Positions 9,588 to 18,325 of a DNA stretch of 64,000 nt are shown here, one piece after another. Source of the DNA: Pararhodospirillum photometricum DSM 122 (lineage in GTDB: Bacteria; Pseudomonadota; Alphaproteobacteria; Rhodospirillales; Rhodospirillaceae); contig NC_017059.1 of assembly GCF_000284415.1 (NCBI RefSeq), positions 642,021-706,020 on the forward strand, written 5' to 3'. A program made the position numbers and the translations under genes. Each line of letters starts with the position of its first letter. The stretch's first letter is position 1. The notes under the pieces were generated by a model. The model was not told where the DNA came from, ran no database searches, and saw only the letters and a program-made list of their open reading frames with translations.

Positions 9588-10145
9588 ATGTCAAAGATGG
9601 ATGCCTGCCCGGCGTTGGTGCTGAACGCGGACTTTCAGCCGCTCAGTTATCTGCCGCTGTCCCTGTGGTCCTGGCAAGAGGCCGTTAAGGCCGTGTTCAT
9701 GGACCGGGTCAACGTGGTCAGTGAATACGACTTTATCATCCGCTCTCCCACCCTGGAGATGCGCCTTCCCAGCGTCATTTCCCTCAAGGAATACGTTCCC
9801 ACCGCGCCTCGGGCGGCTTTTACGCGCTTTAACGTCTTTTTGCGCGATGGTTTTACCTGCCAGTACTGCGGCACGCGCCTGCCCGCCCACGATCTGACCT
9901 TTGACCATGTGGTGCCGCGCTCCAAGGGGGGGCGCACCACCTGGGATAACGTTGTGGCGGCGTGCGGGCCTTGCAACATGCGCAAGGCCAACCGAACCCC
10001 GCGCGAGGCCAGTATGCCGTTGCGAAAACCGGCCATTGAGCCCACCGCCCATTGGCTGCGCAACGTTGGACGTTCCTTCCCGCCAGGCTATCTTCACGAA
10101 AGCTGGCGGGATTTTCTTTATTGGGACGTGGAACTCGAAACCTGA
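9588..10145 (+). CDS. HNH endonuclease family protein
   Basis: About 185 residues with a classical HNH core: FTCQYCGTRL, LTFDHVVPRSKGG, NVVAACGPCNMRKANR. Two CxxC pairs would bind a structural zinc, and the DHVVPRSKGG histidine is the expected catalytic residue. The N-terminal MDACPALVLNADFQPLSYLPLSLW is strongly conserved among alphaproteobacterial single-copy HNH proteins. Candidate starts are ATG at 9573, 9588 and 9597, and only the 9573 one has an adjacent AAAGG. Function is uncertain: this chromosomal family is not clearly linked to restriction or homing. It converges on the MFS gene. Confidence 0.8.
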   Translation: MSKMDACPALVLNADFQPLSYLPLSLWSWQEAVKAVFMDRVNVVSEYDFIIRSPTLEMRLPSVISLKEYVPTAPRAAFTRFNVFLRDGFTCQYCGTRLPAHDLTFDHVVPRSKGGRTTWDNVVAACGPCNMRKANRTPREASMPLRKPAIEPTAHWLRNVGRSFPPGYLHESWRDFLYWDVELET

Positions 10146-10159
10146 CCCCTACGGAACCG

Positions 10160-10190
10160 AGGGGTCTGGGGAGGCTAGCCTCCCCAGACG
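10160..10190 (+). repeat. palindromic element copy (b)
   Basis: GAGGGGTCTGGGGAGGC, TA, GCCTCCCCAGAC, between convergent HNH and MFS genes. The MFS stop codon (10175-10177) falls inside it, so the last MFS residues HVWGG are repeat-encoded. Confidence 0.88.
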
Positions 10191-11422
10191 TGCTTTTTTT
10201 CCAACGCGAGCGCTCGCAGCAAGGCCAGCAGCCCGCCGCCCAAAAACACCAAAACCACCGCCATCCCAGCGCGCTGCGAGCCGCTGAGGTCGGTGACCAC
10301 CGCCACCCCGAGCGGCCCGAGAAACGCGGTGACCCGACCGGTCATGGCATAAAGACCAAAGATCTGGCTGCGGTGCTCTGGCGCAGCGGTGCGGGCCAGC
10401 CAAGTCCGCCCGGCCGCTTGGACCGGCCCGAAGAAAGTCCCCATCCCCACCGCCAAGCCGACAAACCACGCCGCCTCGCGCACCAGCAAAACCGCCGTGC
10501 CAAAGCCCAGAAGGCCAGCCAGCCCCAGCACGATGGTGCGCCCCGAGCCCAGGCGGTCGTCGATCCACCCGAAGGCGGCGGCGCCAAGGCCGGCACTGAC
10601 GTTGAGCGCGATGCCAAACAAGATGATCTGATCAAAGCCAAGACCAAAGGTTCCCGCCGCGTAAATGCCACCAAAGGCGAACAAGGTGGTGATGCCATCG
10701 GTATAGAGCAACGAGGCCAGCAAGAACCACGCCAGCGCCGGCGATTGCCGCAAAACGGCCCGCACCGAGCGGCGTTCCGGGGGCGGCGCGAGGCGAGGCG
10801 GCCCCTCGGGCACAAAAACGAACAAGGGCCAGCCGAACACCACAATCCAGACCGCGACCAGCAGGCAGGTGGCCCGAACTGGCTCGGCCACCGCGGGATC
10901 CAGCCCCCACGGCGGCGGTTGGCTTTGGATCAGGGCCAACGCGCCCAGCAAGCAGGCCAAGCCGCCGGCATAGCCCAGGCCCCAGGCCCAGCCCGACAGG
11001 CGGCCCAGCCGGTGCGCCGGGCCGAGATCGGGCAGCATGGCATTATAGAAGACACAGCCGACCTCAAAAGCCACGGTTGTGACCCCGGCCAGGATCAAGG
11101 CCGGCAGCAATAACGCCGGATCGGGCCGCACCAAGGCCATGAGCGCCGTGCCACTCACCACCACGCTCATGGTCACCGCCAACCACGGCTTGCGCTGCCC
11201 CCGGCGATCGGCGCGGGCCCCGGCCCACGGGGCCAGGACGGCAATAGCCAGCCCGGCCGCCGCCATGGCATAGCCCCAAGCAGCGGTCCCCGTTGCCGGA
11301 TCGGGCGCGAGGGCCCGGGTGACATAGGCCGAAAAAACAAAGGTGGTGATGACGGTGGGATAGGCCGAGTTGGCGAAATCGAACAAAGCCCAGGCGACCG
11401 CGGCGGCAGGGCGGGGGGCCAT
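10175..11422 (-). CDS. MFS transporter, UMF1/Atg22-like
   Basis: A 415-residue inner-membrane carrier with about 12 hydrophobic segments. WALFDFANSAYPTVITTFVFSAYVT at the N-terminus is the signature of the UMF1 (Atg22-like) MFS family. Other family sections are GARADRRGQRK in loop 2-3 and FFGPVQAAGRTWLARTAAPEHRSQIFGLY in the second half. Atg22 exports amino acids from the yeast vacuole, but bacterial substrates are unknown. Start ATG at 11422. The thiolase stop is 3 bases upstream, on the same strand, so it is probably in one operon with thiolase and bioY. Confidence 0.85.
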   Translation of the reverse strand: MAPRPAAAVAWALFDFANSAYPTVITTFVFSAYVTRALAPDPATGTAAWGYAMAAAGLAIAVLAPWAGARADRRGQRKPWLAVTMSVVVSGTALMALVRPDPALLLPALILAGVTTVAFEVGCVFYNAMLPDLGPAHRLGRLSGWAWGLGYAGGLACLLGALALIQSQPPPWGLDPAVAEPVRATCLLVAVWIVVFGWPLFVFVPEGPPRLAPPPERRSVRAVLRQSPALAWFLLASLLYTDGITTLFAFGGIYAAGTFGLGFDQIILFGIALNVSAGLGAAAFGWIDDRLGSGRTIVLGLAGLLGFGTAVLLVREAAWFVGLAVGMGTFFGPVQAAGRTWLARTAAPEHRSQIFGLYAMTGRVTAFLGPLGVAVVTDLSGSQRAGMAVVLVFLGGGLLALLRALALEKKHVWGG

Positions 11423-11424
11423 GG

Positions 11425-12570
11425 CTACAAGGCTCCGGTTTCAAACAAGGCCGCGAGACCCAGGCCGGCCGCGCTGGAGACCAGGACGGCCCCACGTCGT
11501 CCCGGAGCGCTCATCAGGTCGTGAAACAACCGAACGGTCAGCAAGGCGCCGACGGCCCCCACCGGGTGGCCCAACGCCAAGGTGCCGCCTCCCGGATTCA
11601 CCGTGTCGGTGCCAAGGCCCAACTGGTTGAGGCAAGACAGCACCTGCCCAGCATACACTTCATTGATTTCAATCTGGTCCAGGCTGTCGAGCCCCAGGTC
11701 GCCGGCCCGGCGACACAGCCGGCGCGCGGCCGGGACGGCGCCTAGGCCCGAGAGCCCGGGATCCACCCCGCCGGCCACGCCATCAATCAGGCGCATCGCC
11801 CCCGGTGCACCCAAGGCGCGGGCCAAGGTGGCCTCCATGACCACAACGGCGGCGGCGCCATCGGCGGGGACGGCGCTGTTGCCGGTGGTTACGGTGCCTT
11901 CGGCGGCCAGGGGAGGTAGACGGGCCAGTCGGTCCACGCCCAGGCCGGCCCGCGGCGCCTCGTCGCCCTCGGGGTCGCCGCCCAGGACCGAGACGATCTC
12001 GAAGTCGAAGCGGCCGGCCTCGCGGGCGGCAAGGGTGCGGGTGTGGCTGGCGGCGGTGTAGGCATCTTGCTGGGCCCGATCGATGCCGCAAGCCCGGATC
12101 ATGGCTTCGGCGGCCTGAACCACCGAGCTGTCGGCGCCGGCATCGCCGCAAAACGGCGTTTGGACCATGAAACGTGGCGTGGCCGTGGCCGAGAGCGGGC
12201 GCTCGACCATCCATGGCGCGGTGCTGGTGCTTTCAACGCCACCAGCCAGGATCAACCGGGCCGCCCCGGCCTGGATCATCCACAGCGCTTGCAAGATGGC
12301 TTCCAGACCCGAGGCGCATTGCATGTCCACGCTCACGGCGGGCACCTCGGGCGGCAGGCCGGCCTCCAGGGCACAGGCGCGGGCGATGTTGCCGCCGGAG
12401 CGGGCATTGCCCACGATGACCCGGTCCACTTCGGCTTCCTGCAAGCCGCAGTCGTCGAGCAAGGCGCGCAGGACCGGCGCCATCAGCCGAGGCGCCGAGA
12501 GGGTGCGAAACTGACCGCCGGCACGACCAATGGCCGTGCGCCGGGCCGCAAGGATGACCGCTTCGGGCAT
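11425..12570 (-). CDS. thiolase family protein (acetyl-CoA acyltransferase)
   Basis: A 381-residue thiolase. The nucleophile cysteine sits in SVDMQCASGLEAI, the second motif is NPGGGTLALGHPVGAVGA (catalytic histidine), and NEVYAGQ replaces the usual NEAFA. It catalyses either thiolytic cleavage of 3-ketoacyl-CoA or condensation of acyl-CoA. The usual final CGGGxG with the second cysteine is changed to SSAAGLGLA, so one standard catalytic cysteine is missing. A biosynthetic or altered activity is therefore possible. The start follows GGGGAGA. It sits between bioY (17 bases upstream) and an MFS gene, all on the same strand. Confidence 0.85.
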   Translation of the reverse strand: MPEAVILAARRTAIGRAGGQFRTLSAPRLMAPVLRALLDDCGLQEAEVDRVIVGNARSGGNIARACALEAGLPPEVPAVSVDMQCASGLEAILQALWMIQAGAARLILAGGVESTSTAPWMVERPLSATATPRFMVQTPFCGDAGADSSVVQAAEAMIRACGIDRAQQDAYTAASHTRTLAAREAGRFDFEIVSVLGGDPEGDEAPRAGLGVDRLARLPPLAAEGTVTTGNSAVPADGAAAVVVMEATLARALGAPGAMRLIDGVAGGVDPGLSGLGAVPAARRLCRRAGDLGLDSLDQIEINEVYAGQVLSCLNQLGLGTDTVNPGGGTLALGHPVGAVGALLTVRLFHDLMSAPGRRGAVLVSSAAGLGLAALFETGAL

Positions 12571-12587
12571 GGGGTGTTCTCCCCGGG

Positions 12588-13193
12588 TTAACGAGTTCTG
12601 AGAGCCGGCAGGCCCCGATGAACGGTGGCGGCGACCACGCCGGACAGGACGGCCTTGATCACATCGCCGGGCAGGAAAAGGACGGCAACCTGCAAGACCG
12701 CCTCCAGCGACAGGCCGCTGACCGCCATCCAGTAGGGAATGCCGCACAGGTATAGCACACCGATGCCGCCGCCCAGGCAGGCCAAGGTGCCGCGAACTAC
12801 CGAGCCCGGGCGGCCCATCAGGTGGCTCAAGGCGCCAACGGCAAAGGCAGCCACGGGAAAGCCCAGAAAAAAGCCGCCCGTCGGCCCGGCCACCACGCCC
12901 AGGCCGCCGCGCCCGCCCGCCAGCAGGGGCAGGCCGATCAAAACGAGCAGCACAAACAAGAGCATGGCCCCCGCACCCCGGCGCGCGCCCAGGATCAGGC
13001 CGGCCAGCATGACGCCCATGGTCTGAGCCGAGATGAACAAGCCGAGCGGCAGGGTGATTTTGGGGAGCAGGCCGAGTGCCGCGATGATGGCGGCGAACAG
13101 GCCCATAAGAACGAGGTCACGGGGGGTGAGGCTGAGGCGCGGCATGGCGCGGGGGATCTCCACGGCAGAAGGAAAGGCCGGTTCGGGTATCAT
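12588..13193 (-). CDS. bioY: biotin transporter substrate-binding subunit BioY
   Basis: A 201-residue membrane protein with about six hydrophobic segments. It has the BioY core GLLPKITLPLGLFISAQT, the GGRGGLGVVAGPTGGFFLGFP signature, and FLPGDVIKAVL near the C-terminus. BioY captures biotin, alone or with an EcfAT energising module, which is not in the window. Two starts are possible, ATG 13193 or ATG 13145. The second has a GGAG but at long spacing. It leads a same-strand group with thiolase and an MFS carrier. No clear BioR or BirA operator was found upstream. Confidence 0.92.
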   Translation of the reverse strand: MIPEPAFPSAVEIPRAMPRLSLTPRDLVLMGLFAAIIAALGLLPKITLPLGLFISAQTMGVMLAGLILGARRGAGAMLLFVLLVLIGLPLLAGGRGGLGVVAGPTGGFFLGFPVAAFAVGALSHLMGRPGSVVRGTLACLGGGIGVLYLCGIPYWMAVSGLSLEAVLQVAVLFLPGDVIKAVLSGVVAATVHRGLPALRTR

Positions 13194-13237
13194 GCCGCCG
13201 TTGGTTCGTCATCGTCCAGTCATCAGTGGGAAAGAGT

Positions 13238-13268
13238 AAGGCTGGGGAGGCGAGCCTCCCCAGACCCC
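13238..13268 (-). repeat. palindromic element copy (c)
   Basis: AAGGCTGGGGAGGC, GA, GCCTCCCCAGACCCC, upstream of bioY in the opposite orientation to copy (d), 44 bases away. The two copies together form a larger inverted arrangement filling the bioY-MFS gap. Confidence 0.88.
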
Positions 13269-13311
13269 ACCTTCCCTTTGGCCCTGCGATCGAAGCGAAG
13301 CTCTATGAATG

Positions 13312-13345
13312 GAGGGGTCTGGGGAGGCAAGCCTCCCCAGCCTTC
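13312..13345 (+). repeat. palindromic element copy (d)
   Basis: GAGGGGTCTGGGGAGGC, AA, GCCTCCCCAGCCTTC. Its right edge overlaps the stop codon of the DHA2 transporter at 13344. Confidence 0.88.
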
Positions 13346-14816
13346 ATTTCCTCAAAGTCCAGTGGGTGAGTACCAGCACGGTCCCGCCCAAAAGAGCCGT
13401 CGCCGACAGCATAACAATGGAAAAAGCCCGATCAAACGCCAGCCGGGCGGCCTCGACCAACGCATCGCCATCGGGAAGCCCCGCCGCCACGCGCAGCGCG
13501 TCGTCAAGGCTCTCGCGGGCCACGACCGGGACCTCCGGCGGCAAGATCAGCGCCGCCGCATAAAGGACCGATAGCAAGCAGCCCAGCAAGGCCACCCCCA
13601 AGGCGCCGCCCAACTCGTACGACACCTCCTCGATCGACGCGGCCATGCCGGCCCGGCTCGGCGGCGCGTTGGCCAAAATGGCGCTCGACGCGCCGGTGGC
13701 CGCCGCGCCGAACCCCAGGCCCAAGAGGGTGAGCGAAACCAGCGTCCCCGCCTCGGCCCGGCCATGCAACAGCCCCAATCCGGCGCTGCCCAGGGCACAC
13801 AGCGCCAAGGCCACAATCAACACCCGCTCACTGCCCCAGCGCGTCACCCCCAGCCCCGCCACCGGCCCGGCGACCAGCGAGGCCAACGGCAGCGGCAGAA
13901 GCAACAAAGCGGCCTCCAGCGGCGACAGCCCCCCCACCAACTGCACATGCTGAACAAACAGGTACTCCGCTCCGATCAGCGCGATCGAGGCAACAACCGC
14001 CCCCAGCACCCCGCCGGCAAACGCGGTGTGGCGAAACAGGCCAAAGTCGATGAGAGGCGAGGCCTGCCGGGCCTGACGGCGCACGAAAACCACCCCGGCC
14101 AGCCCGCCGATGGCCAGGGCCACCAGGGCGGCGGTCCCCGAGGGCACGGGACGGCTCGCCTCCTTCAACGCATAGGTCAGGGCAACCAAGGTGATGAGGA
14201 TCAGCCCCGACCCCATGCCATCCCAGGGCCGGTCACTACACGGCGCGACCCGGGGCACCAGGGTAAGCGCTGGCAGCAACACCAGCAGCACGATCGGCAC
14301 GTTGATCAGGAACACCGAGCCCCACCAGAACTCTTCCAGCAGCAGCCCCCCCAGCACCGGCCCCAGCATGGCGCCGCCCGAAGCGACCGCCGACCACACG
14401 CCAATGGCCAAGGCGCGTTCGCGCTCGTCGGTGAAGGTGTGGCGGATGATCGACAACGTGGCCGGCATCATCAAAGCGGCGCCGACCGCAAGGCAGGCCC
14501 GCGCGCCGATAAGGAGGGCTGGACTCGGGGCAAACGCGGCCAGGAGGGAGGCGAGGCCAAACACGACAAGGCCCAGGAGAAACAAAGGTTTGGGTCCTAA
14601 CCGGTCGCCCAGGGTGCCGGTGCCCGGGAGCAAGCCGGCCACCACCAGCCCATAGGTGTTGACAATCCACAGGCTCTCGACCGCCGACGCTTCCAGGGCT
14701 GCGGTGAGGCGAGGCAGCGCGGTGTAGAGGACGGTCATGTCCACAACGATCAGGAAAAGCGCGGAGGACACCAGGACCAGGACGAGCCAGCGGCGGGTCG
14801 GGGAGAGGGGAGGCAT
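13344..14816 (-). CDS. MFS multidrug efflux transporter, DHA2 (QacA/SmvA-like)
   Basis: A 490-residue, probably 14-helix carrier. It has D-M-T-V-L-Y-T-A-L-P in helix 1, GDRLGPKPLF between helices 2 and 3, and the motif-C-like GPVLGGLLLEEFWWGSVFLINVP. This matches DHA2 drug:proton antiporters such as QacA and SmvA, which expel cationic biocides or methyl viologen from the inner membrane. Start ATG 14816 follows AAAGG. The TTG two codons earlier is less likely. Alone between two palindromic repeat copies; no adjacent regulator. Confidence 0.88.
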   Translation of the reverse strand: MPPLSPTRRWLVLVLVSSALFLIVVDMTVLYTALPRLTAALEASAVESLWIVNTYGLVVAGLLPGTGTLGDRLGPKPLFLLGLVVFGLASLLAAFAPSPALLIGARACLAVGAALMMPATLSIIRHTFTDERERALAIGVWSAVASGGAMLGPVLGGLLLEEFWWGSVFLINVPIVLLVLLPALTLVPRVAPCSDRPWDGMGSGLILITLVALTYALKEASRPVPSGTAALVALAIGGLAGVVFVRRQARQASPLIDFGLFRHTAFAGGVLGAVVASIALIGAEYLFVQHVQLVGGLSPLEAALLLLPLPLASLVAGPVAGLGVTRWGSERVLIVALALCALGSAGLGLLHGRAEAGTLVSLTLLGLGFGAAATGASSAILANAPPSRAGMAASIEEVSYELGGALGVALLGCLLSVLYAAALILPPEVPVVARESLDDALRVAAGLPDGDALVEAARLAFDRAFSIVMLSATALLGGTVLVLTHWTLRK

Positions 14817-14840
14817 GAACAACGGCCTTTCGGGGGAGGG

Positions 14841-14874
14841 AAGGCTGGGGAGGCTCGCCTCCCCAGACCCCTCG
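14841..14874 (-). repeat. palindromic element copy (e)
   Basis: AAGGCTGGGGAGGC, TC, GCCTCCCCAGACCCCTC, between the MFS start and the comM stop (both genes on the minus strand). Confidence 0.88.
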
Positions 14875-14897
14875 TTCCAAAAAAAGGGGACGAGAGG

Positions 14898-16406
14898 TTA
14901 AAGCTTTGCCGAGCGGCGTCGGTAGGCGAGGGCCTCGGCGATATGGGGGCGTTGCACGCTGTCGGCCCCTTCCAGGTCGGCCAGGGTTCGGGCGACCCGC
15001 AGCACCCGGTGATAGGCCCGGGCCGAAAGGTGCAGGTGTTCGGTTGCCTCGGCCAGCAAGGCCAACCCTGCTGCGTCGGGGGTGGCGACCTGGGTGAGGA
15101 GGTCGCCGTCGGCCAGGGCGTTGACCAGGATACCAAGGCCGGCGTAGCGCTCGGCTTGGCGCGCCCGCGCCTGGGCCACCCGGGCCGCCACGCTGGCCGA
15201 GGCCTCGCCCGGGGTTAGGCGGACCAAGTCCAGGGGGTGCACCGCCGGCACCTCGACGGTCAGGTCGAGGCGGTCGAGCAAGGGGCCGGACAGGCGGTTT
15301 TGATACTCCTCGGCACAGCGCGGCGCCCGCGAGCAGGCCCGGGCCGGGTCGTCGAGCCAGCCGCAGCGGCAGGGGTTCATGGCGGCCACCAACTGAAACC
15401 GCGCGGGATAGGTCACGCTTTGCGCGGCGCGGGCCACGCTGACTCGCCCGCTCTCCAGGGGTTGGCGCAGGGCCTCCAGGGCCGGGCGCTGGAACTCGGG
15501 CAGCTCATCGAGAAACAAGACGCCATTGTGCGCGAGGCTGATCTCGCCCGGTCGCGCGCGCGGGCCGCCCCCGGTCAGGGCAGCCGGAGTCGCGGTGTGG
15601 TGAGGGTCGCGAAACGGTCGGCGCCGCAGCAAACGTCCCCCCTCCAGCCGCCCGGCCACCGAGTGGATCATCGAGACCTCCAGCGCCTCGGCCGGGGTCA
15701 GGGGGGGCAGCAGGCTGGGCAGGCGCTGGGCCAGCATCGACTTGCCGGCTCCGGGGGGGCCGATCATCAGCAGGTTATGGCCGCCCGCCGCCGCGACCTC
15801 CAGGGCCCGGCGCGCCGATTCTTGGCCGCGCACATCGGCAAGGTCGGGCAGGGGGGGATTGCTGGTGTTGATCTCGGGCTGCGGCCGGGCCAGCGTGGTG
15901 ACGCCCTTGAGGTGGTTGAGTAGGTCGAGGAGGCCGGGGGGCGCAAGAATCTCGTTGGCCCCGGCCCACGCCGCCTCGCCGCCCTGGGCTGCCGGACAGA
16001 TCAGGCCCTTGTCGGCCCCTTGGGCGGCCAGCGCCGCTGGCAAGACACCGGCCACGGCGGCGATGGAGCCGTCCAGGCCCAACTCGCCCAGCACGACATA
16101 GCGGCTGACCAAGCCGGCCTCGAGGATCTGCATGCCGACCAGCAAGCCCAGAGCGATCGGCAGGTCGAAATGGCTGCCTTCCTTCAAGACATCGGCGGGG
16201 GCGAGATTGACGGTGATGCGCTTGGGCGGCAGGGCGAGGCCGATGGCGCTCAAGGCGCTGCGCACCCGTTCGCGGCTTTCCGCCACCGCCTTGTCGGGGA
16301 GGCCGACGATGGTGAACGCCGGCAAGCCCCCGGTGATCGAGACTTGAACATCAATGGCCAGGGTCTCGATCCCCTGGAAGGCGGTGGTGGCGATGTGCGC
16401 GATCAT
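14898..16406 (-). CDS. comM: ComM/YifB family Mg-chelatase-like AAA+ ATPase
   Basis: A 502-residue protein of standard ComM length. It has an N-terminal Lon-protease-like fold (PAFTIVGLPDKAVAESRERV), Walker A GPPGAGKSMLAQRLP, Walker B LFLDELPEF, and a C-terminal Mg-chelatase domain (ARAYHRVLRVARTLADLEG). The CRCG...C cysteine motif in the insert is present. ComM is a hexameric helicase that drives branch migration during natural transformation. Many bacteria without known competence also carry it. It is downstream of the GNAT gene with a 40-base gap. A competence-related comF gene also occurs in this window at 49058. Confidence 0.93.
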   Translation of the reverse strand: MIAHIATTAFQGIETLAIDVQVSITGGLPAFTIVGLPDKAVAESRERVRSALSAIGLALPPKRITVNLAPADVLKEGSHFDLPIALGLLVGMQILEAGLVSRYVVLGELGLDGSIAAVAGVLPAALAAQGADKGLICPAAQGGEAAWAGANEILAPPGLLDLLNHLKGVTTLARPQPEINTSNPPLPDLADVRGQESARRALEVAAAGGHNLLMIGPPGAGKSMLAQRLPSLLPPLTPAEALEVSMIHSVAGRLEGGRLLRRRPFRDPHHTATPAALTGGGPRARPGEISLAHNGVLFLDELPEFQRPALEALRQPLESGRVSVARAAQSVTYPARFQLVAAMNPCRCGWLDDPARACSRAPRCAEEYQNRLSGPLLDRLDLTVEVPAVHPLDLVRLTPGEASASVAARVAQARARQAERYAGLGILVNALADGDLLTQVATPDAAGLALLAEATEHLHLSARAYHRVLRVARTLADLEGADSVQRPHIAEALAYRRRSAKL

Positions 16407-16446
16407 GGGCCCCTCTCTGGCGAGAGTATACCCGTTGGGCGCGCAG

Positions 16447-16911
16447 CTACCAGCGTTGAGTCGGGTCCAGCCAGATCACATGGTTGACCCAGGGCGCTTG
16501 TTCGCTGAAACGTTGATAGGTCCGCCGCGCCACCGTGTTGTCGGCCGGCACGATCCAGCGGACTTGCATCCAGTCGCGCTCGGCTCCCAGGCGGGCGATT
16601 TCCTCGACCACGGCCTGGGCCAGCCCGCGTCCGCGCGCGGCCGGATCGACGAACAGGTCATCAATCTGGCAGGCGCGCCGGCCGGAAATGGCCTCGGGAA
16701 TGTCCATGAACAGGGCGAAGGCCAGAAGCTGGTCAGCCTCGAACGCCCCCAGGATCTCGACCGCCGGGTCGTCCAGCAAGGCCCGGGCCCGCTCGGGATC
16801 CACCGCCGGCGCGGTCTCGGCATGGCTCAAGGCGTGGGAATAGCCGGCCAGCAACACGGCAAACGCCGGCGTATCGGCCGCCTGCAACAAACGAAACGTG
16901 AGGGAACTCAT
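16447..16911 (-). CDS. GNAT-family N-acetyltransferase
   Basis: A 154-residue single-domain acetyltransferase. The acetyl-CoA loop reads DLFVDPAARGRGLAQAVVEEI (R/Q-x-x-G-x-G/A), with WIVPADNTVARRTYQRFSEQ as the typical last helix. Substrate unknown. It starts at ATG 16911 with AGGGA upstream on its strand. Same strand as comM, possibly co-transcribed. Confidence 0.85.
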   Translation of the reverse strand: MSSLTFRLLQAADTPAFAVLLAGYSHALSHAETAPAVDPERARALLDDPAVEILGAFEADQLLAFALFMDIPEAISGRRACQIDDLFVDPAARGRGLAQAVVEEIARLGAERDWMQVRWIVPADNTVARRTYQRFSEQAPWVNHVIWLDPTQRW

Positions 16912-16983
16912 GAGGAAACGCTCCTCCCCGGGGGGGACAGGGGGTGACGCCCAACGACCAAGCGGGGTCGAGACCCCAAACGA

Positions 16984-17015
16984 CGAAGGGGTCCCGATGC
17001 TCTCGGAACCCCTTC
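16984..17015 (-). terminator. terminator-like hairpin after tRNA-Val
   Basis: GAAGGGGT and ACCCCTTC arms with CCGA/TCGG inner pairing form a hairpin just downstream of the minus-strand tRNA. A near-identical hairpin follows the inverted tRNA copy at 18326-18358. Confidence 0.6.
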
Positions 17016-17021
17016 TCGAAC

Positions 17022-17096
17022 TGGTGGGCGCGACTGGGATTGAACCAGTGACCCCTACGATGTCAACGTAGTGCTCTCCCGCTGAGCTACGCGCCC
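17022..17096 (-). tRNA. tRNA-Val (GAC anticodon)
   Basis: 75 bases with encoded CCA. The anticodon stem CTACG/CGTAG encloses loop TTGACAT, so the anticodon is GAC, valine. Acceptor GGGCGCG pairs with CGCGCCC. The T-arm is GGTTCAATCCC. An identical gene lies inverted at 18246-18320, and the flanks also match, giving a long inverted repeat. Confidence 0.97.
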
Positions 17097-17251
17097 GCCG
17101 CAGCGGAGGTCGGCTTTTTACCCATCTGACGCGGGGCTGGCAAGAGATTTTTGGACGCTTGATGAAAATTTCCCGGACCGGCTCCGCAACCTTGGGGCCT
17201 TGCTGTTTCTGGGCAGTGGCGGGGGGCGGGAGGCCTCCCTATAGTCAGGGG

Positions 17252-18139
17252 ATGGACACGAGCCCGCGCGATCCCGCTTTGGAGATTCCCCCCTATCTGG
17301 TGCGTTCGCCGCAACGCCAGACCCTTCCCCTTGTGCTGTCCTCGCCCCACTCCGGCACCCATTACCCCGAGTCCTTTCTCGCCCAGGCCGCCTTGGATCC
17401 CGAGACCTTGCGTCGCTCCGAGGACACCTTCGTCGATCGCCTGTTTGGTGAGGCGCCGGCCCTGGGCGCTCCGCTGCTGCACGCCTTGTATCCCCGGGCC
17501 TACATCGATGTGAACCGCGAGCCCTATGAACTCGACCCGCAGATGTTCACCGATCCGCTGCCCGGCTATGTCAACCCGGCCAGCCCCCGGGTCGCGGCGG
17601 GGCTGGGGACGATTCCCCGGGTGGTCGGGGTGGGGGCCGAGATCTATCGTGACCGCCTACCCTTTACCGAGGCCTGCCGACGCATTGATGGCGTTTATCG
17701 CCCGTATCACGCGGCCCTGAGCGAACTGATTGCCCGCACCCGGACCCGCTTTGGGTTCTGTGTGCTGCTGGATTGCCACTCTATGCCCTCGACCGGGCCC
17801 GATGCCGGGGCCTGTGTGGCCGATGTGGTGCTGGGCGACCGGCATGGGCTGTCGTGCGTGGGGGACATTACCCAGGTGGCCGCCCGCTTCCTGAGCGCGG
17901 CCGGCCTGCGCGTGGTGCGCAACACCCCCTATGCCGGCGGGTTCACCACGGGCTTCTATGGCCGGCCGGCCGATGGCGTGCATGTGCTGCAAATCGAATT
18001 GGCCCGGCGCTTGTACATGGACGAGCTTACCCACGCGCCCAACGGCGGCTTTGCCCCCTTGAGTGCCTTGCTAACGCGCTTGGTCGCGCTTCTGGGGGAG
18101 ATGCCGCCGTTATCCTTGCTGCCCCGCATGCCGCCTTGA
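17252..18139 (+). CDS. N-formylglutamate amidohydrolase family protein
   Basis: A 295-residue FGase-fold hydrolase. LSSPHSGTHYP supplies the metal-binding histidine, then YIDVNREPYELDP, and LLDCHSMPS with the second histidine region. The family cleaves N-formylglutamate to formate and glutamate (histidine-degradation branch) or acts on related N-acyl amino acids. No other hut gene is nearby. Start ATG 17252 follows AGGGG. It lies between two inverted tRNA-Val genes. A second member of the family is at 18969-19748. Confidence 0.85.
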   Translation: MDTSPRDPALEIPPYLVRSPQRQTLPLVLSSPHSGTHYPESFLAQAALDPETLRRSEDTFVDRLFGEAPALGAPLLHALYPRAYIDVNREPYELDPQMFTDPLPGYVNPASPRVAAGLGTIPRVVGVGAEIYRDRLPFTEACRRIDGVYRPYHAALSELIARTRTRFGFCVLLDCHSMPSTGPDAGACVADVVLGDRHGLSCVGDITQVAARFLSAAGLRVVRNTPYAGGFTTGFYGRPADGVHVLQIELARRLYMDELTHAPNGGFAPLSALLTRLVALLGEMPPLSLLPRMPP

Positions 18140-18245
18140 CGCCGCCTTAGCGTTCCGAAGGGGCTGGGGAGCTTGAAACTTTTTTTGCAAAAAACCTCTT
18201 GCCAGCCCCACGCTGGATGAGTAAAAAGCCGACCTCCGCTGCGGC

Positions 18246-18320
18246 GGGCGCGTAGCTCAGCGGGAGAGCACTACGTTGACATCGTAGGGGTCACTGGTTC
18301 AATCCCAGTCGCGCCCACCA
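18246..18320 (+). tRNA. tRNA-Val (GAC anticodon)
   Basis: Identical in sequence to the 17022-17096 gene, on the opposite strand. The ~55 bases upstream (GTAAAAAGCCGACCTCCGCTGCGGC) match too and probably hold the promoter. Reading its 3' part as protein gives the well-known false peptide GATGIEPVTPTMS. Confidence 0.97.
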
Positions 18321-18325
18321 ATTCC

